A DNA stretch of 20,861 bases from CAZFAT01 sp964517075 (GTDB taxonomy: Bacteria; Acidobacteriota; Vicinamibacteria; Vicinamibacterales; SCN-69-37), in NCBI GenBank assembly GCA_964517075.1, contig CAZFAT010000322.1, positions 1-20,861 of the forward strand. The letters are read 5' to 3'. The notes beneath the pieces are model-generated. The model had not been told where the DNA came from. It worked only from the letters and a program-made list of their open reading frames with translations, and did not search any database. The position numbers were made by a program, and so were the translations under genes. This document shows positions 1 to 6,421 of this stretch, piece by piece; position 1 is the stretch's first letter, and every line of letters starts with the position of its first letter.

Positions 1-493
1 CCATGCGCAGCACCGATCCCAGCGCCGCGAGCTGCAGCCGGCCCGCGGCTATCTCCCGCCGGATCGCGCCACGTGCCGTGCGCCGGTAGCAGGCGAGCAG
101 CGGTTCGACGCCGCGCCGTCCGTGCACCCACGCGCCATCGACGTCGCCCGCCGCGAGCGTCGCGAGCCGGCGAAGCAGGCCCTCGTCGAGAAAGGGCAGG
201 TCGCACGCGACGACAATCACCCGATCGCCGCGCGCGACCTCGAGGGCCGTGCACACCCCGCCCATCGCGCCCAGGCCCGGCTGCTCGTCGGGATAGCTGG
301 CCAGTCCGAGATCCGCAAAGCGGGTAGGATCGGCGCCGATGACCACCACCTCCGCGGCCACACGTTGCAGGACATCCACCTGACGGAAGATGATGGACCG
401 GCCTTCGACGATGAGCCGACTCTTGTCCTGCCCGCCAAACCGCCTGGCCTGGCCGCCCGCCACAATGGCCGCCGTCGTTCCGGAATCGGTCAC
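1..493 (-). CDS. mobA: Molybdenum cofactor guanylyltransferase MobA (N-terminal part, cut by window edge)
   Basis: The visible 164 residues read as a nucleotidyltransferase of the MobA family, which links GMP to molybdopterin to make the guanine-dinucleotide form of the molybdenum cofactor in the cytoplasm. What shows it: the N-terminal AGGQARRFGGQDKS loop (family pattern AGGxSxRMGxDK), GLGAMGGVCTAL matching the family's GPLAGI region, and VACDLPFL with the metal-binding Asp. The start chosen is GTG at 493, directly before TDSGTTAAIVAGG. No in-frame ATG fits better and no good ribosome-binding site is visible. Full-length MobA is about 190-200 residues, so roughly 30 C-terminal residues lie beyond base 1. 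It is divergent from the next gene with only 9 bp between the two start codons. The family assignment is firm; the exact start is not. Confidence 0.82.
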   Translation of the reverse strand, partial: MTDSGTTAAIVAGGQARRFGGQDKSRLIVEGRSIIFRQVDVLQRVAAEVVVIGADPTRFADLGLASYPDEQPGLGAMGGVCTALEVARGDRVIVVACDLPFLDEGLLRRLATLAAGDVDGAWVHGRRGVEPLLACYRRTARGAIRREIAAGRLQLAALGSVLRM

Positions 494-502
494 CCGCCGA
501 TC

Positions 503-1105
503 ATGACAGAGGTGCGCGTGGGCCGACTCGTCGGGGCCTGCCTCCATCAGGCGATTGCCGACCGGCTGCCGCAGCGGCTCGAGTTCTACGAGCACTGGCT
601 CCGATCCGAGAGCCTGCGTGATGGTTCGATCGGCCTCGCGCCGATAACGGCAGTGATGGGGTTCCTCCGGACCGAAGGCCAGGCGTATGACCCGGTCGTC
701 GTACGGGCAGGCGAACTGGCCGCCGAGTGGACCATCCAGTCGATGCCGGCGTTCCGGCGGCGGGTCATCCACTGGCTGCCCAGGCGGCTCCGGACGCGGG
801 CGGCGTTGCGGATCGCCGCCGGCGTCGTACGATTGGCCAGCAGCACGAGCCGCGCCTCCTCGCGGCTTCGGCGACATCAGGCCAGGCTCAATGTCGTCTC
901 GTCCCTGTTCTGCACGGTGCGGGAAGCGGCCGAAACGCCCCTCTGCGGGTTTTACGTCGGAGTGGCGACGCGGGCGCTGGCCGAGTTCGGGATTGCCGCG
1001 CAGGGGCGGGTCGAGAAGTGCCGGGCCGTTGGAGGCGCGATGTGTGTCATTACGCTCGAGCTCGGGGCCGCCGTGCCGGCGGCCACTTCGGCGGTCGCGG
1101 CCTGA
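503..1105 (+). CDS. V4R (4-vinyl-reductase-like) domain protein, 200 aa
   Basis: No precise function is known. The C-terminal third (about residues 125-187) resembles the V4R domain, a small-molecule-binding fold found in bacteriochlorophyll 4-vinyl reductase and in bacterial sensory proteins. Visible signs are LCGFYVG with Cys148, and EKC-x7-C (Cys173 and Cys181) followed by a VITLEL strand, the spacing of the typical V4R ending E-x-C-x(7)-C-x-F. The N-terminal 120 residues are helical and basic without recognisable motifs. There is no signal peptide. The ATG at 503 is chosen because coding upstream would overlap mobA completely. No Shine-Dalgarno sequence is evident. The stop overlaps the start of the next gene (TGATG), implying translational coupling. 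It could be a sensor or adaptor for the envelope genes downstream; that is inference from position only. Confidence 0.72.
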   Translation: MTEVRVGRLVGACLHQAIADRLPQRLEFYEHWLRSESLRDGSIGLAPITAVMGFLRTEGQAYDPVVVRAGELAAEWTIQSMPAFRRRVIHWLPRRLRTRAALRIAAGVVRLASSTSRASSRLRRHQARLNVVSSLFCTVREAAETPLCGFYVGVATRALAEFGIAAQGRVEKCRAVGGAMCVITLELGAAVPAATSAVAA

Positions 1106-2742
1106 TGCGCTGCGGCCCGCGGCTCATCGCTGGCGCGGTGCTCCTGACGCTGGCCCTGGCGTGGCCGGAGGCGGCCGGAGCCCAGGCCCCATCGAGCCGG
1201 CGCGTACTCGTGATGCCGTTTGCCGCCAGCGTCGATCCGCAGGCGTCGGCCGGCACCGGCGCCACGCTCTGGTTGGGCGAGGCGGCTGCGATCCTGCTCG
1301 GGGAAAGCCTCGCCTCAATTGATGTCGACGCTCTCACCCGCGACGAACGCGTGGCCGCCTTCGACCGGCTCCAGTTACCCATGTCGTCGTCGCTGACCCG
1401 CGCGACCACGATTCGCGTGGCCGAACTCATCGGGGCCACCGACGTGGTGTTTGGCGAGGTGAAGCTCGGCGAACGGCTGTCGGTGCGCGCGCGACTCGTG
1501 CACCTCGAGTCGGGACGCGAGTTGCCCGGCGTCGAGGACACGGGCGGCCTGCCCGACATCTTCGCGCTCTTCGGGCGTGTGGCGAGCCGGCTCGGCGGGA
1601 GCCTCGGCCGGATGGCGACGGCCGGCGCGGCGGCCCCGTCGCCCATGCCGCTCGAAGCCTTTGAGCACTACGTCAAGGGCCTCGTCGCGGCGGCCCCGTC
1701 CGTGCAGCAGCGCTTTCTCGAGACCGCGCTGGCGCGGGCGCCGGGTGACGCACGGATTCACATGGATCTGTGGAGCGTCTACAGCGCGCAGGGGAGGTAC
1801 GACCAGGCGCTCGCCGCGGCCAACACCGTGCCGTCCACCTCGCCCCTCGCGCGGAAAGCGCGCTTCGCGGTCGCCCTCTCGTTGATCGAGCTGAAGCGGT
1901 TCGACGGCGCCTTCGTGGAGCTGACCGCGCTTCACGCCGCCGGCCGTGCGGCCGCCGTCTCCAACGCGCTCGGCATCGTCCAACTCCGCCGGACTCCGCC
2001 GGCGGGCACGAGCCCCCCCGCCACGTACTTCGCGCGCGCCGCGGCCGAAGATCCCGGCAACCCGAACTATCTGTTCAACCTGGGCTACGCCCAGGCCCGC
2101 GCGGGGAACGCCAAGGAGGCGCTCGCCACGCTTCGTGAAGCGGTGCGATTCGACGCGGCCCACGGTGACGCGCATCTGGTCATGAGCGCGGTGCTGGCTG
2201 GCACGGGCCGCGCCGTCGAGGCGGAGCGCGAGTTCGATTTCGCCCGGCTGCTCGGGACGAGGCTGGACCTCGCCGGCCTGTCACCCACGAGCCGGGTCCC
2301 GCCCGGGCTCGAATGGATCGGCACCGATCTCGATGTCTCGGCCCAGCCGAGGCGGAACGCCGCCATCGCCAACCCGGCACAGCACGACCAGGAGGCGACC
2401 GCCGCGTTTCACCTGGCGCAGGGGCGCCGGCTGGTGAAGGAGCAGCGCGATCGCGAGGCGGCCAACGAACTGCGCCGCGCGATCTATCTCGCGCCCTATG
2501 AGGACGAGCCGCATCTGCTTCTGGGACAGGTCTACCACCGCGCGGGACGACTGACTGAGGCGATTGACGAGTTCAAGGTGGCGATCTGGTGCCGGGAAAG
2601 CGCCGCCGCGCGCGTGGCGCTCGGCCTGGCGCTCTTCGCCGCCGGCGAAAAAGACGCCGCGCGGCGTGAGGCCGACCGCGCGCTGGTGCTCTCGCCCGGA
2701 TTGGCCGATGCGCGCGATCTGTTGAAACGCCTCGGCGGCTGA
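1105..2742 (+). CDS. Exported TPR-repeat protein with FlgO/TolB-like N-terminal domain
   Basis: A 545-residue protein with a signal peptide (about residues 1-28, positively charged start, hydrophobic core, ending in AGAQA), so it acts in the periplasm or envelope. Residues about 31-150 (RRVLVMPF..., then IGATDVVFGEVKL) look like the alpha/beta domain of FlgO/TolB/CsgG-type proteins. In that family it sits before TPR arrays. From about residue 190 on, the protein is built of helix pairs with TPR-type spacing, for example NPNYLFNLGYAQARAGNAKEA, and a second array near the C-terminus (EPHLLLGQVYHRAGRLTEA). TPR arrays bind partner proteins; no enzyme motif is seen. The start overlaps the previous stop by one base. 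It could be a scaffold for envelope assembly together with the SPOR and Lnt genes that follow; that is inference. Confidence 0.85.
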   Translation: MRCGPRLIAGAVLLTLALAWPEAAGAQAPSSRRVLVMPFAASVDPQASAGTGATLWLGEAAAILLGESLASIDVDALTRDERVAAFDRLQLPMSSSLTRATTIRVAELIGATDVVFGEVKLGERLSVRARLVHLESGRELPGVEDTGGLPDIFALFGRVASRLGGSLGRMATAGAAAPSPMPLEAFEHYVKGLVAAAPSVQQRFLETALARAPGDARIHMDLWSVYSAQGRYDQALAAANTVPSTSPLARKARFAVALSLIELKRFDGAFVELTALHAAGRAAAVSNALGIVQLRRTPPAGTSPPATYFARAAAEDPGNPNYLFNLGYAQARAGNAKEALATLREAVRFDAAHGDAHLVMSAVLAGTGRAVEAEREFDFARLLGTRLDLAGLSPTSRVPPGLEWIGTDLDVSAQPRRNAAIANPAQHDQEATAAFHLAQGRRLVKEQRDREAANELRRAIYLAPYEDEPHLLLGQVYHRAGRLTEAIDEFKVAIWCRESAAARVALGLALFAAGEKDAARREADRALVLSPGLADARDLLKRLGG

Positions 2743-2769
2743 TCCGCGTGTTAACATGCGACGCACCTG

Positions 2770-3402
2770 ATGTCCGACCAGGGATTTCGAGAGATCCAGC
2801 TGACCGGGAAGCAGCTCGTCTTCCTGTTCATGGCCTCGGTTGTCGTCGCGGTCGCGATCTTCCTGCTCGGCGTTTCGGTCGGCCGAGGGGTGCGCGGCAC
2901 GACCGCCGCCGCGACCGAAGTCGTCCCCGACGCGACCGCGGCGGATCTGCCGCCCACGATGCCTCCCGCCACCGAGTTGACGCCGGCCGACCGTAGCTAT
3001 CACGACCAGTTGCAGGGCCAGAGCACGCCGCCGGCCCAGACGCCGCCACCGGCACCCACGCAAAAGCCGGGCGGTCCGCCCGCGCAACCACCCGCGGCCA
3101 CACCTGAATCGGGCGGATCCCGGCAGGCTGCCGCCGCGGCGCGGTCAACGCCACCGGCGAGCGCCGCCGCGGCACCCGCAGCGTCAGGCTGGTTCGTCCA
3201 GGTGGGCGCCTTCGGCACACGTGCCAACGCGCAGCGGCGCGTCGCCGAGCTCAAGGCCAAGGGGCACGCCGCGACCATCGCCACAGCATCGACTGCTCCC
3301 GCCTTCCGCGTCCGGCTTGGTCCCTTTGCCGAGCGCGCGGAGGCCGACCGTCTCGCGGCCCGCGTGAAGGCCGAAGGATTCGACTCGTCGGTTACGCCCT
3401 AG
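2770..3402 (+). CDS. SPOR-domain inner-membrane protein
   Basis: A 210-residue bitopic membrane protein. Residues 1-15 are cytoplasmic and one transmembrane helix spans about 16-36 (QLVFLFMASVVVAVAIFLLG). A Pro/Ala/Gln-rich linker of about 100 residues crosses the periplasm, and residues 140-209 form a SPOR domain (SGWFVQVGAFGTRANAQRR ... FRVRLGPFAERAEADRL). SPOR domains bind peptidoglycan stripped of stem peptides at division sites, so this is a candidate FtsN/DedD-like division or septal protein. The start ATG at 2770 lies 27 bases after the TPR gene. A TAACAT hexamer at 2752-2757 could be a -10 element, which is weak evidence. The last 25 bases overlap the likely start of lnt. Confidence 0.88.
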   Translation: MSDQGFREIQLTGKQLVFLFMASVVVAVAIFLLGVSVGRGVRGTTAAATEVVPDATAADLPPTMPPATELTPADRSYHDQLQGQSTPPAQTPPPAPTQKPGGPPAQPPAATPESGGSRQAAAAARSTPPASAAAAPAASGWFVQVGAFGTRANAQRRVAELKAKGHAATIATASTAPAFRVRLGPFAERAEADRLAARVKAEGFDSSVTP

Positions 3403-4907
3403 CGCTCCTCTCGGGCACGCTGTTCGCCCTCAGCTTCCCCAAGTTCGGGCATCCAGCCTTTGCGTGGATTGCTCTCGCGCCGCTGATCCTCGCGGCCGCG
3501 CTGCCGACGTCGCCGGAGCACGCGTCGCGCCGCGCGTTCCTGTTCGGCGTCCTGGCCGGTCTCGTGGGCTTCTGCGGGACGCTCTACTGGGTCGCCGACA
3601 CCATGCAGACCTACGGCGGGTTGGCCATCTGGGTGGCCGTCCCCGTCATGGTCCTCCTCGCGGCGTATCTGGCCATCTATGTCGGGCTGTTCGCGCTGCT
3701 CGTGCGTGCCGCCACCGCCCGCTGGGGCGTAGCCGGTGTGTGGCTCGCGCCGCTCTTCTGGGTCGCCACCGAATGGACCCGGTCGTGGGTCGGGGGCGGC
3801 TTCCCCTGGGTGCTGCTCGGCACCTCGCAAGCCACGGTGCTCCCCATCGTCCAGGTCGCCAGCGTTGTCGGCGTCTATGGGCTGTCAGCGCTGATCGTAC
3901 TGGTCGGCTCGGCCGCAGCGGTCGTGACCTTGACCCGGGCGCCGGTTCACCGCCGGTGGGCGGCGGCTGTGGCGGCGCTCCTGGTGCTCGTCGCCGCCGG
4001 CGGGGTGGTGCGCGTCACCGCCGGCGGGCTGCTCGGGTCGGGCACGGTCCTGCGTGTCGGCCTGGTGCAGGGATCGATCGACCAGGCACAGAAGTGGGAC
4101 CCGCGGTTTCGCGACGCGATTCTGGCCCGCTACATCGATCTGAGCCGGCAGGTCATTGCCGACGGCGCGGGTCTGGTCGTCTGGCCCGAAGCCTCGACGC
4201 CGTTCTACTTCGACGCCGAGTCGAGTCTGGCCGCGCCGGTGCGGCGGCTCGCCGCGCAGACGCGCACGCCGTTCGTGATTGGCAGCGACGAGCTGACGCC
4301 GGGCACGGGCGGCCAGCCGGGGGCGATTTACAACGCGGCCGTACTGGTCGGGGCGGACGGGCGCAGTCTCGCCTCCTATCGGAAGATGACGCTCGTGCCG
4401 TTTGGCGAGTACGTGCCGCTGCACCGCCTGCTGTTCTTCGTGTCGCCGCTCGTCGAGACGGTCGGCGACTTCTCGGCCGGCACCGACGCCGTGGTCTTCG
4501 ACGCGGACGGCCGCCGGATCAGCGTGGCCATCTGCTACGAGTCCGTGTACCCGGGCATCGCGCGGCAGTTCGTCGCCGGTGGCAGCCAACTCCTCGCCAC
4601 GATCACCAACGACGCGTGGTTCGGCCGATCGTCGGCGGCTTACCAGCACTTTGAGCAGGGCATGGTCCGCGCCGTCGAGCAGGGCCGCTACGTCGTGCGT
4701 GCGGCCAACACCGGCATCAGCGGCGCCGTGGATCCCTACGGCCGCGTCCTCGCCAGGACGGCGCTCTTCGAATCGACGGCGACGGCGGTCGACGTGCGCC
4801 TCCTCGATCACCGGACGATCTACAGCCGGACCGGTGATCTGGTGGTGTGGCTGGGCCTCGCGGCCGGCGTCTGGACCGTGGTGCCGCGACGGTGGAGATG
4901 GGGATGA
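3378..4907 (+). CDS. lnt: Apolipoprotein N-acyltransferase Lnt
   Basis: Inner-membrane enzyme that adds the third acyl chain to the N-terminal Cys of lipoproteins. About six hydrophobic segments in the N-terminal half precede a nitrilase-like domain. With initiation at 3378 the catalytic triad falls at Glu271 (VVWPEAS), Lys336 (YRKMTLVPFGEY) and Cys386 (VAICYES), close to E267/K335/C387 of the E. coli enzyme, and the length is 509 against 512 residues. Coding similarity clearly extends upstream of the first GTG (3564): TLFALSFPKFGHPAFAWIAL is a normal Lnt N-terminus. Between 3378 and 3564 there is no in-frame ATG, GTG or TTG. ATT at 3378 is the best candidate, with GTGAAGG ending 7 bases before it. 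A conservative annotation would start at 3564 and lose the first membrane segments. The function is sure; the start is unusual. Confidence 0.9.
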   Translation: MRLVGYALALLSGTLFALSFPKFGHPAFAWIALAPLILAAALPTSPEHASRRAFLFGVLAGLVGFCGTLYWVADTMQTYGGLAIWVAVPVMVLLAAYLAIYVGLFALLVRAATARWGVAGVWLAPLFWVATEWTRSWVGGGFPWVLLGTSQATVLPIVQVASVVGVYGLSALIVLVGSAAAVVTLTRAPVHRRWAAAVAALLVLVAAGGVVRVTAGGLLGSGTVLRVGLVQGSIDQAQKWDPRFRDAILARYIDLSRQVIADGAGLVVWPEASTPFYFDAESSLAAPVRRLAAQTRTPFVIGSDELTPGTGGQPGAIYNAAVLVGADGRSLASYRKMTLVPFGEYVPLHRLLFFVSPLVETVGDFSAGTDAVVFDADGRRISVAICYESVYPGIARQFVAGGSQLLATITNDAWFGRSSAAYQHFEQGMVRAVEQGRYVVRAANTGISGAVDPYGRVLARTALFESTATAVDVRLLDHRTIYSRTGDLVVWLGLAAGVWTVVPRRWRWG

Positions 4908-4923
4908 GAGCGGGCGCCGTAGT

Positions 4924-4980
4924 TTTGAGCTCTGAGTTGTGAGTTCTGAGTATGTGCGATACTCAGAACTCAGAACTCAA
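4924..4980. repeat. Heptad-based inverted repeat between lnt and prfB
   Basis: Left arm units of the form TGAGTTC (with TGAGCTC and TGAGTTG variants) face right arm units of the form CTCAGAA. The core is a perfect 14-bp stem, 4940-4953 pairing with 4959-4972, with a GTGCG loop. After one G-G mismatch another 6 bp pair. It is AT-richer than its surroundings. There is no T-run, so it is not a standard intrinsic terminator, but it may end or protect the lnt transcript. It is one of several oligonucleotide palindromes in this window. Confidence 0.8.
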
Positions 4981-5009
4981 GACTAAACCTCCAAGTGTCC
5001 ACTCACACC

Positions 5010-6138
5010 ATGACCCTCGACGAACTCCTCCGAAGCTACACCGATCTTTCCTCCCGCGCGGCTGACCTGCGGAGGGGACTTTGACGAAGATCGCCTCGCG
5101 CGCGAACTGAGCGAGATCGAGGCGACGGCCTCGTCGCCGGATTTCTGGAAGGATCAGGCGGCGGCGCAGAAGGTGCTGCAGCGGCGGCGGCGCCTCGAGG
5201 ACGATCGGGTGCTGGCCGAGACCGTGCGGCGCCACAGCGAGGACCTCGGCGTGCTCGTCGAGTGGGCGCGGCAGGGTGAGGACGTGCTGGCTGACCTCGC
5301 GCGGGGTGTCGAGACCTTCAGCCGCGACATCCAGGCCGGCGAGATTCGGACGATGCTGTCCGGTCCGCTCGATCGGAAGAACGCGATCATCACCATCCAT
5401 CCCGGCGCGGGAGGCACCGAGTCGCAGGACTGGGCCGAGATGCTTCTCCGCATGTATCTGCGGTGGACGGAGCGGCGCGAATTCGGCCGCGACGTCATCG
5501 ACATGCAGCCAGGTGACGAGGCCGGCATCAAGAGCGCGACGGTGACCGTCACGGGAGACTACGCGTACGGCCTGTTGTTGGCCGAGGCCGGCGTTCACCG
5601 CCTGGTCCGGATTTCCCCCTTCGACCAAGCCGCGCGGCGCCACACCTCGTTCGCCTCGCTGTATGTCTGGCCCGAGTTGCCCGACGACATCGACGTCGTC
5701 ATCGAGGACAAGGACATCCGCATCGACACGTTTCGGTCGAGCGGCGCCGGCGGCCAGCACGTGAACGTCACGGACTCGGCCGTCCGCATCACGCATCTGC
5801 CCACCGGCATCGTCGTGTCGTGTCAGAACGAGCGGTCGCAGCACAAGAACCGCGCGTCAGGCATGAAGGTGCTGAAGTCGCGGCTGTACGACCTGAAGCT
5901 GAAGGAACAGCAGGCGAAACTCGATCAGCTCGGCGGCGAGAAGAAGGGAATTGCCTTCGGCAGTCAGATCCGCAGCTACGTCCTGCACCCGTACCAGATG
6001 GTGAAGGATCATCGGACGAAGTACCAGGTGGGCGACGTCAATCGCGTGCTGGACGGTGACATCGACGAGTTCATCAAGGCCTATCTGATGGCGAGGGCGC
6101 TCGGCCGCCTCGACGCGGACGCCGCCGAGGAAGAGTAG
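5010..6138 (+). CDS. prfB: Peptide chain release factor 2, with programmed +1 frameshift
   Basis: RF2 recognises UAA and UGA stop codons on the ribosome and triggers release of the finished protein. The gene reads ATG at 5010 for 24 codons to CTT, meets an in-frame TGA at 5082-5084 (codon 25), and continues in the +1 frame from GAC at 5083. This gives 375 residues, against 365 in E. coli. The recognition motif SPF (RISPFDQAARR) and the catalytic GGQ (SGAGGQHVNVTDSAVR) are both intact. Annotation without the frameshift would truncate the gene to an internal start near 5173. No Shine-Dalgarno sequence is evident before 5010. The stop codon TAG is the first triplet of a long palindromic repeat. 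Confidence 0.95.
5071..5085 (+). promoter_or_regulatory. RF2 autoregulatory +1 frameshift site
   Basis: GGAGG (5071-5075), a 3-base spacer, then CTT TGA C (5079-5085). The internal Shine-Dalgarno is 3 bases from the slippery CTT, the same geometry as the E. coli prfB site. When RF2 is scarce the ribosome pauses at TGA, the peptidyl-tRNA slips from CTT to TTT, and translation resumes at GAC. This makes RF2 synthesis self-limiting. Confidence 0.95.
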
Positions 6139-6401
6139 GCACATCTGCCTATTTGTTATTGGCTATCTGCTATCGCGATTGAGCTATCTGGCTATTGAAT
6201 TGGGCTATTGGATTGAGCTATCGGCTATCGGCGGACAGCGATAACCCGATCAACCAAATAGCCCAACAAAAATAGCCCAACAAAAAATAGCCCAACAAAA
6301 AATAGCCCGATCAGAAATAGCCCAATAAGAGATAGCTCGATCGATCGCCCAATAACCCAATCGCGATAGCCAATAGCCAATAACAAATAGGCAGATGTGC
6401 C
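6136..6401. repeat. Long palindromic intergenic repeat, copy 1
   Basis: A 264-bp element with a perfect 29-bp terminal inverted repeat (6138-6166 against 6373-6401). The pairing continues imperfectly inward around TATCGCGATTG. The arms are built of units like TATTGGC. The left end TAGGCACATCTGCCTAT is itself a small hairpin (TAGGCA, loop CATC, TGCCTA), and its TAG is the prfB stop codon. The right end is 20 bp from the stop of the convergent penicillin-binding protein gene. No target-site duplication and no T-run terminator are seen. It is far more AT-rich than the genes. A second copy lies at 15379-15650. Confidence 0.88.
6256..6308. repeat. Short tandem repeat inside copy 1
   Basis: Three units of AAATAGCCCAACAA (6256-6269, 6270-6283, 6285-6298) and a partial fourth from 6300. 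The first two are adjacent and the later ones are separated by a single extra A. This run is specific to copy 1: the equivalent part of copy 2 is GC-richer and differs in sequence. It looks like recent slippage expansion. In one minus-strand frame it spells a repetitive hydrophobic peptide, which I do not regard as a gene. Confidence 0.85.
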
Positions 6402-6421
6402 GGCTTCGACGCGCCCGCGTC

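Noticed and set aside
122..502. N-terminal extension of the V4R gene upstream to 122
   Set aside because: This stretch is antisense to the conserved mobA nucleotide-binding region. The plausible start is ATG 503.
4940..4972. Intrinsic terminator after lnt
   Set aside because: The stem is strong, but the stem is AT-rich and no T-run follows. Kept as a repeat, not called a terminator.
6256..6308. Regularly spaced repeats as a CRISPR array
   Set aside because: Units are 14 bases, directly adjacent, with no spacers and no cas genes. Slippage repeat.
6138..6401. Mariner-type MITE inserted at a TA dinucleotide
   Set aside because: TA precedes the left end in both copies but does not follow the right end, and the TA belongs to the stop codon in each case. 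No duplication supports transposition.
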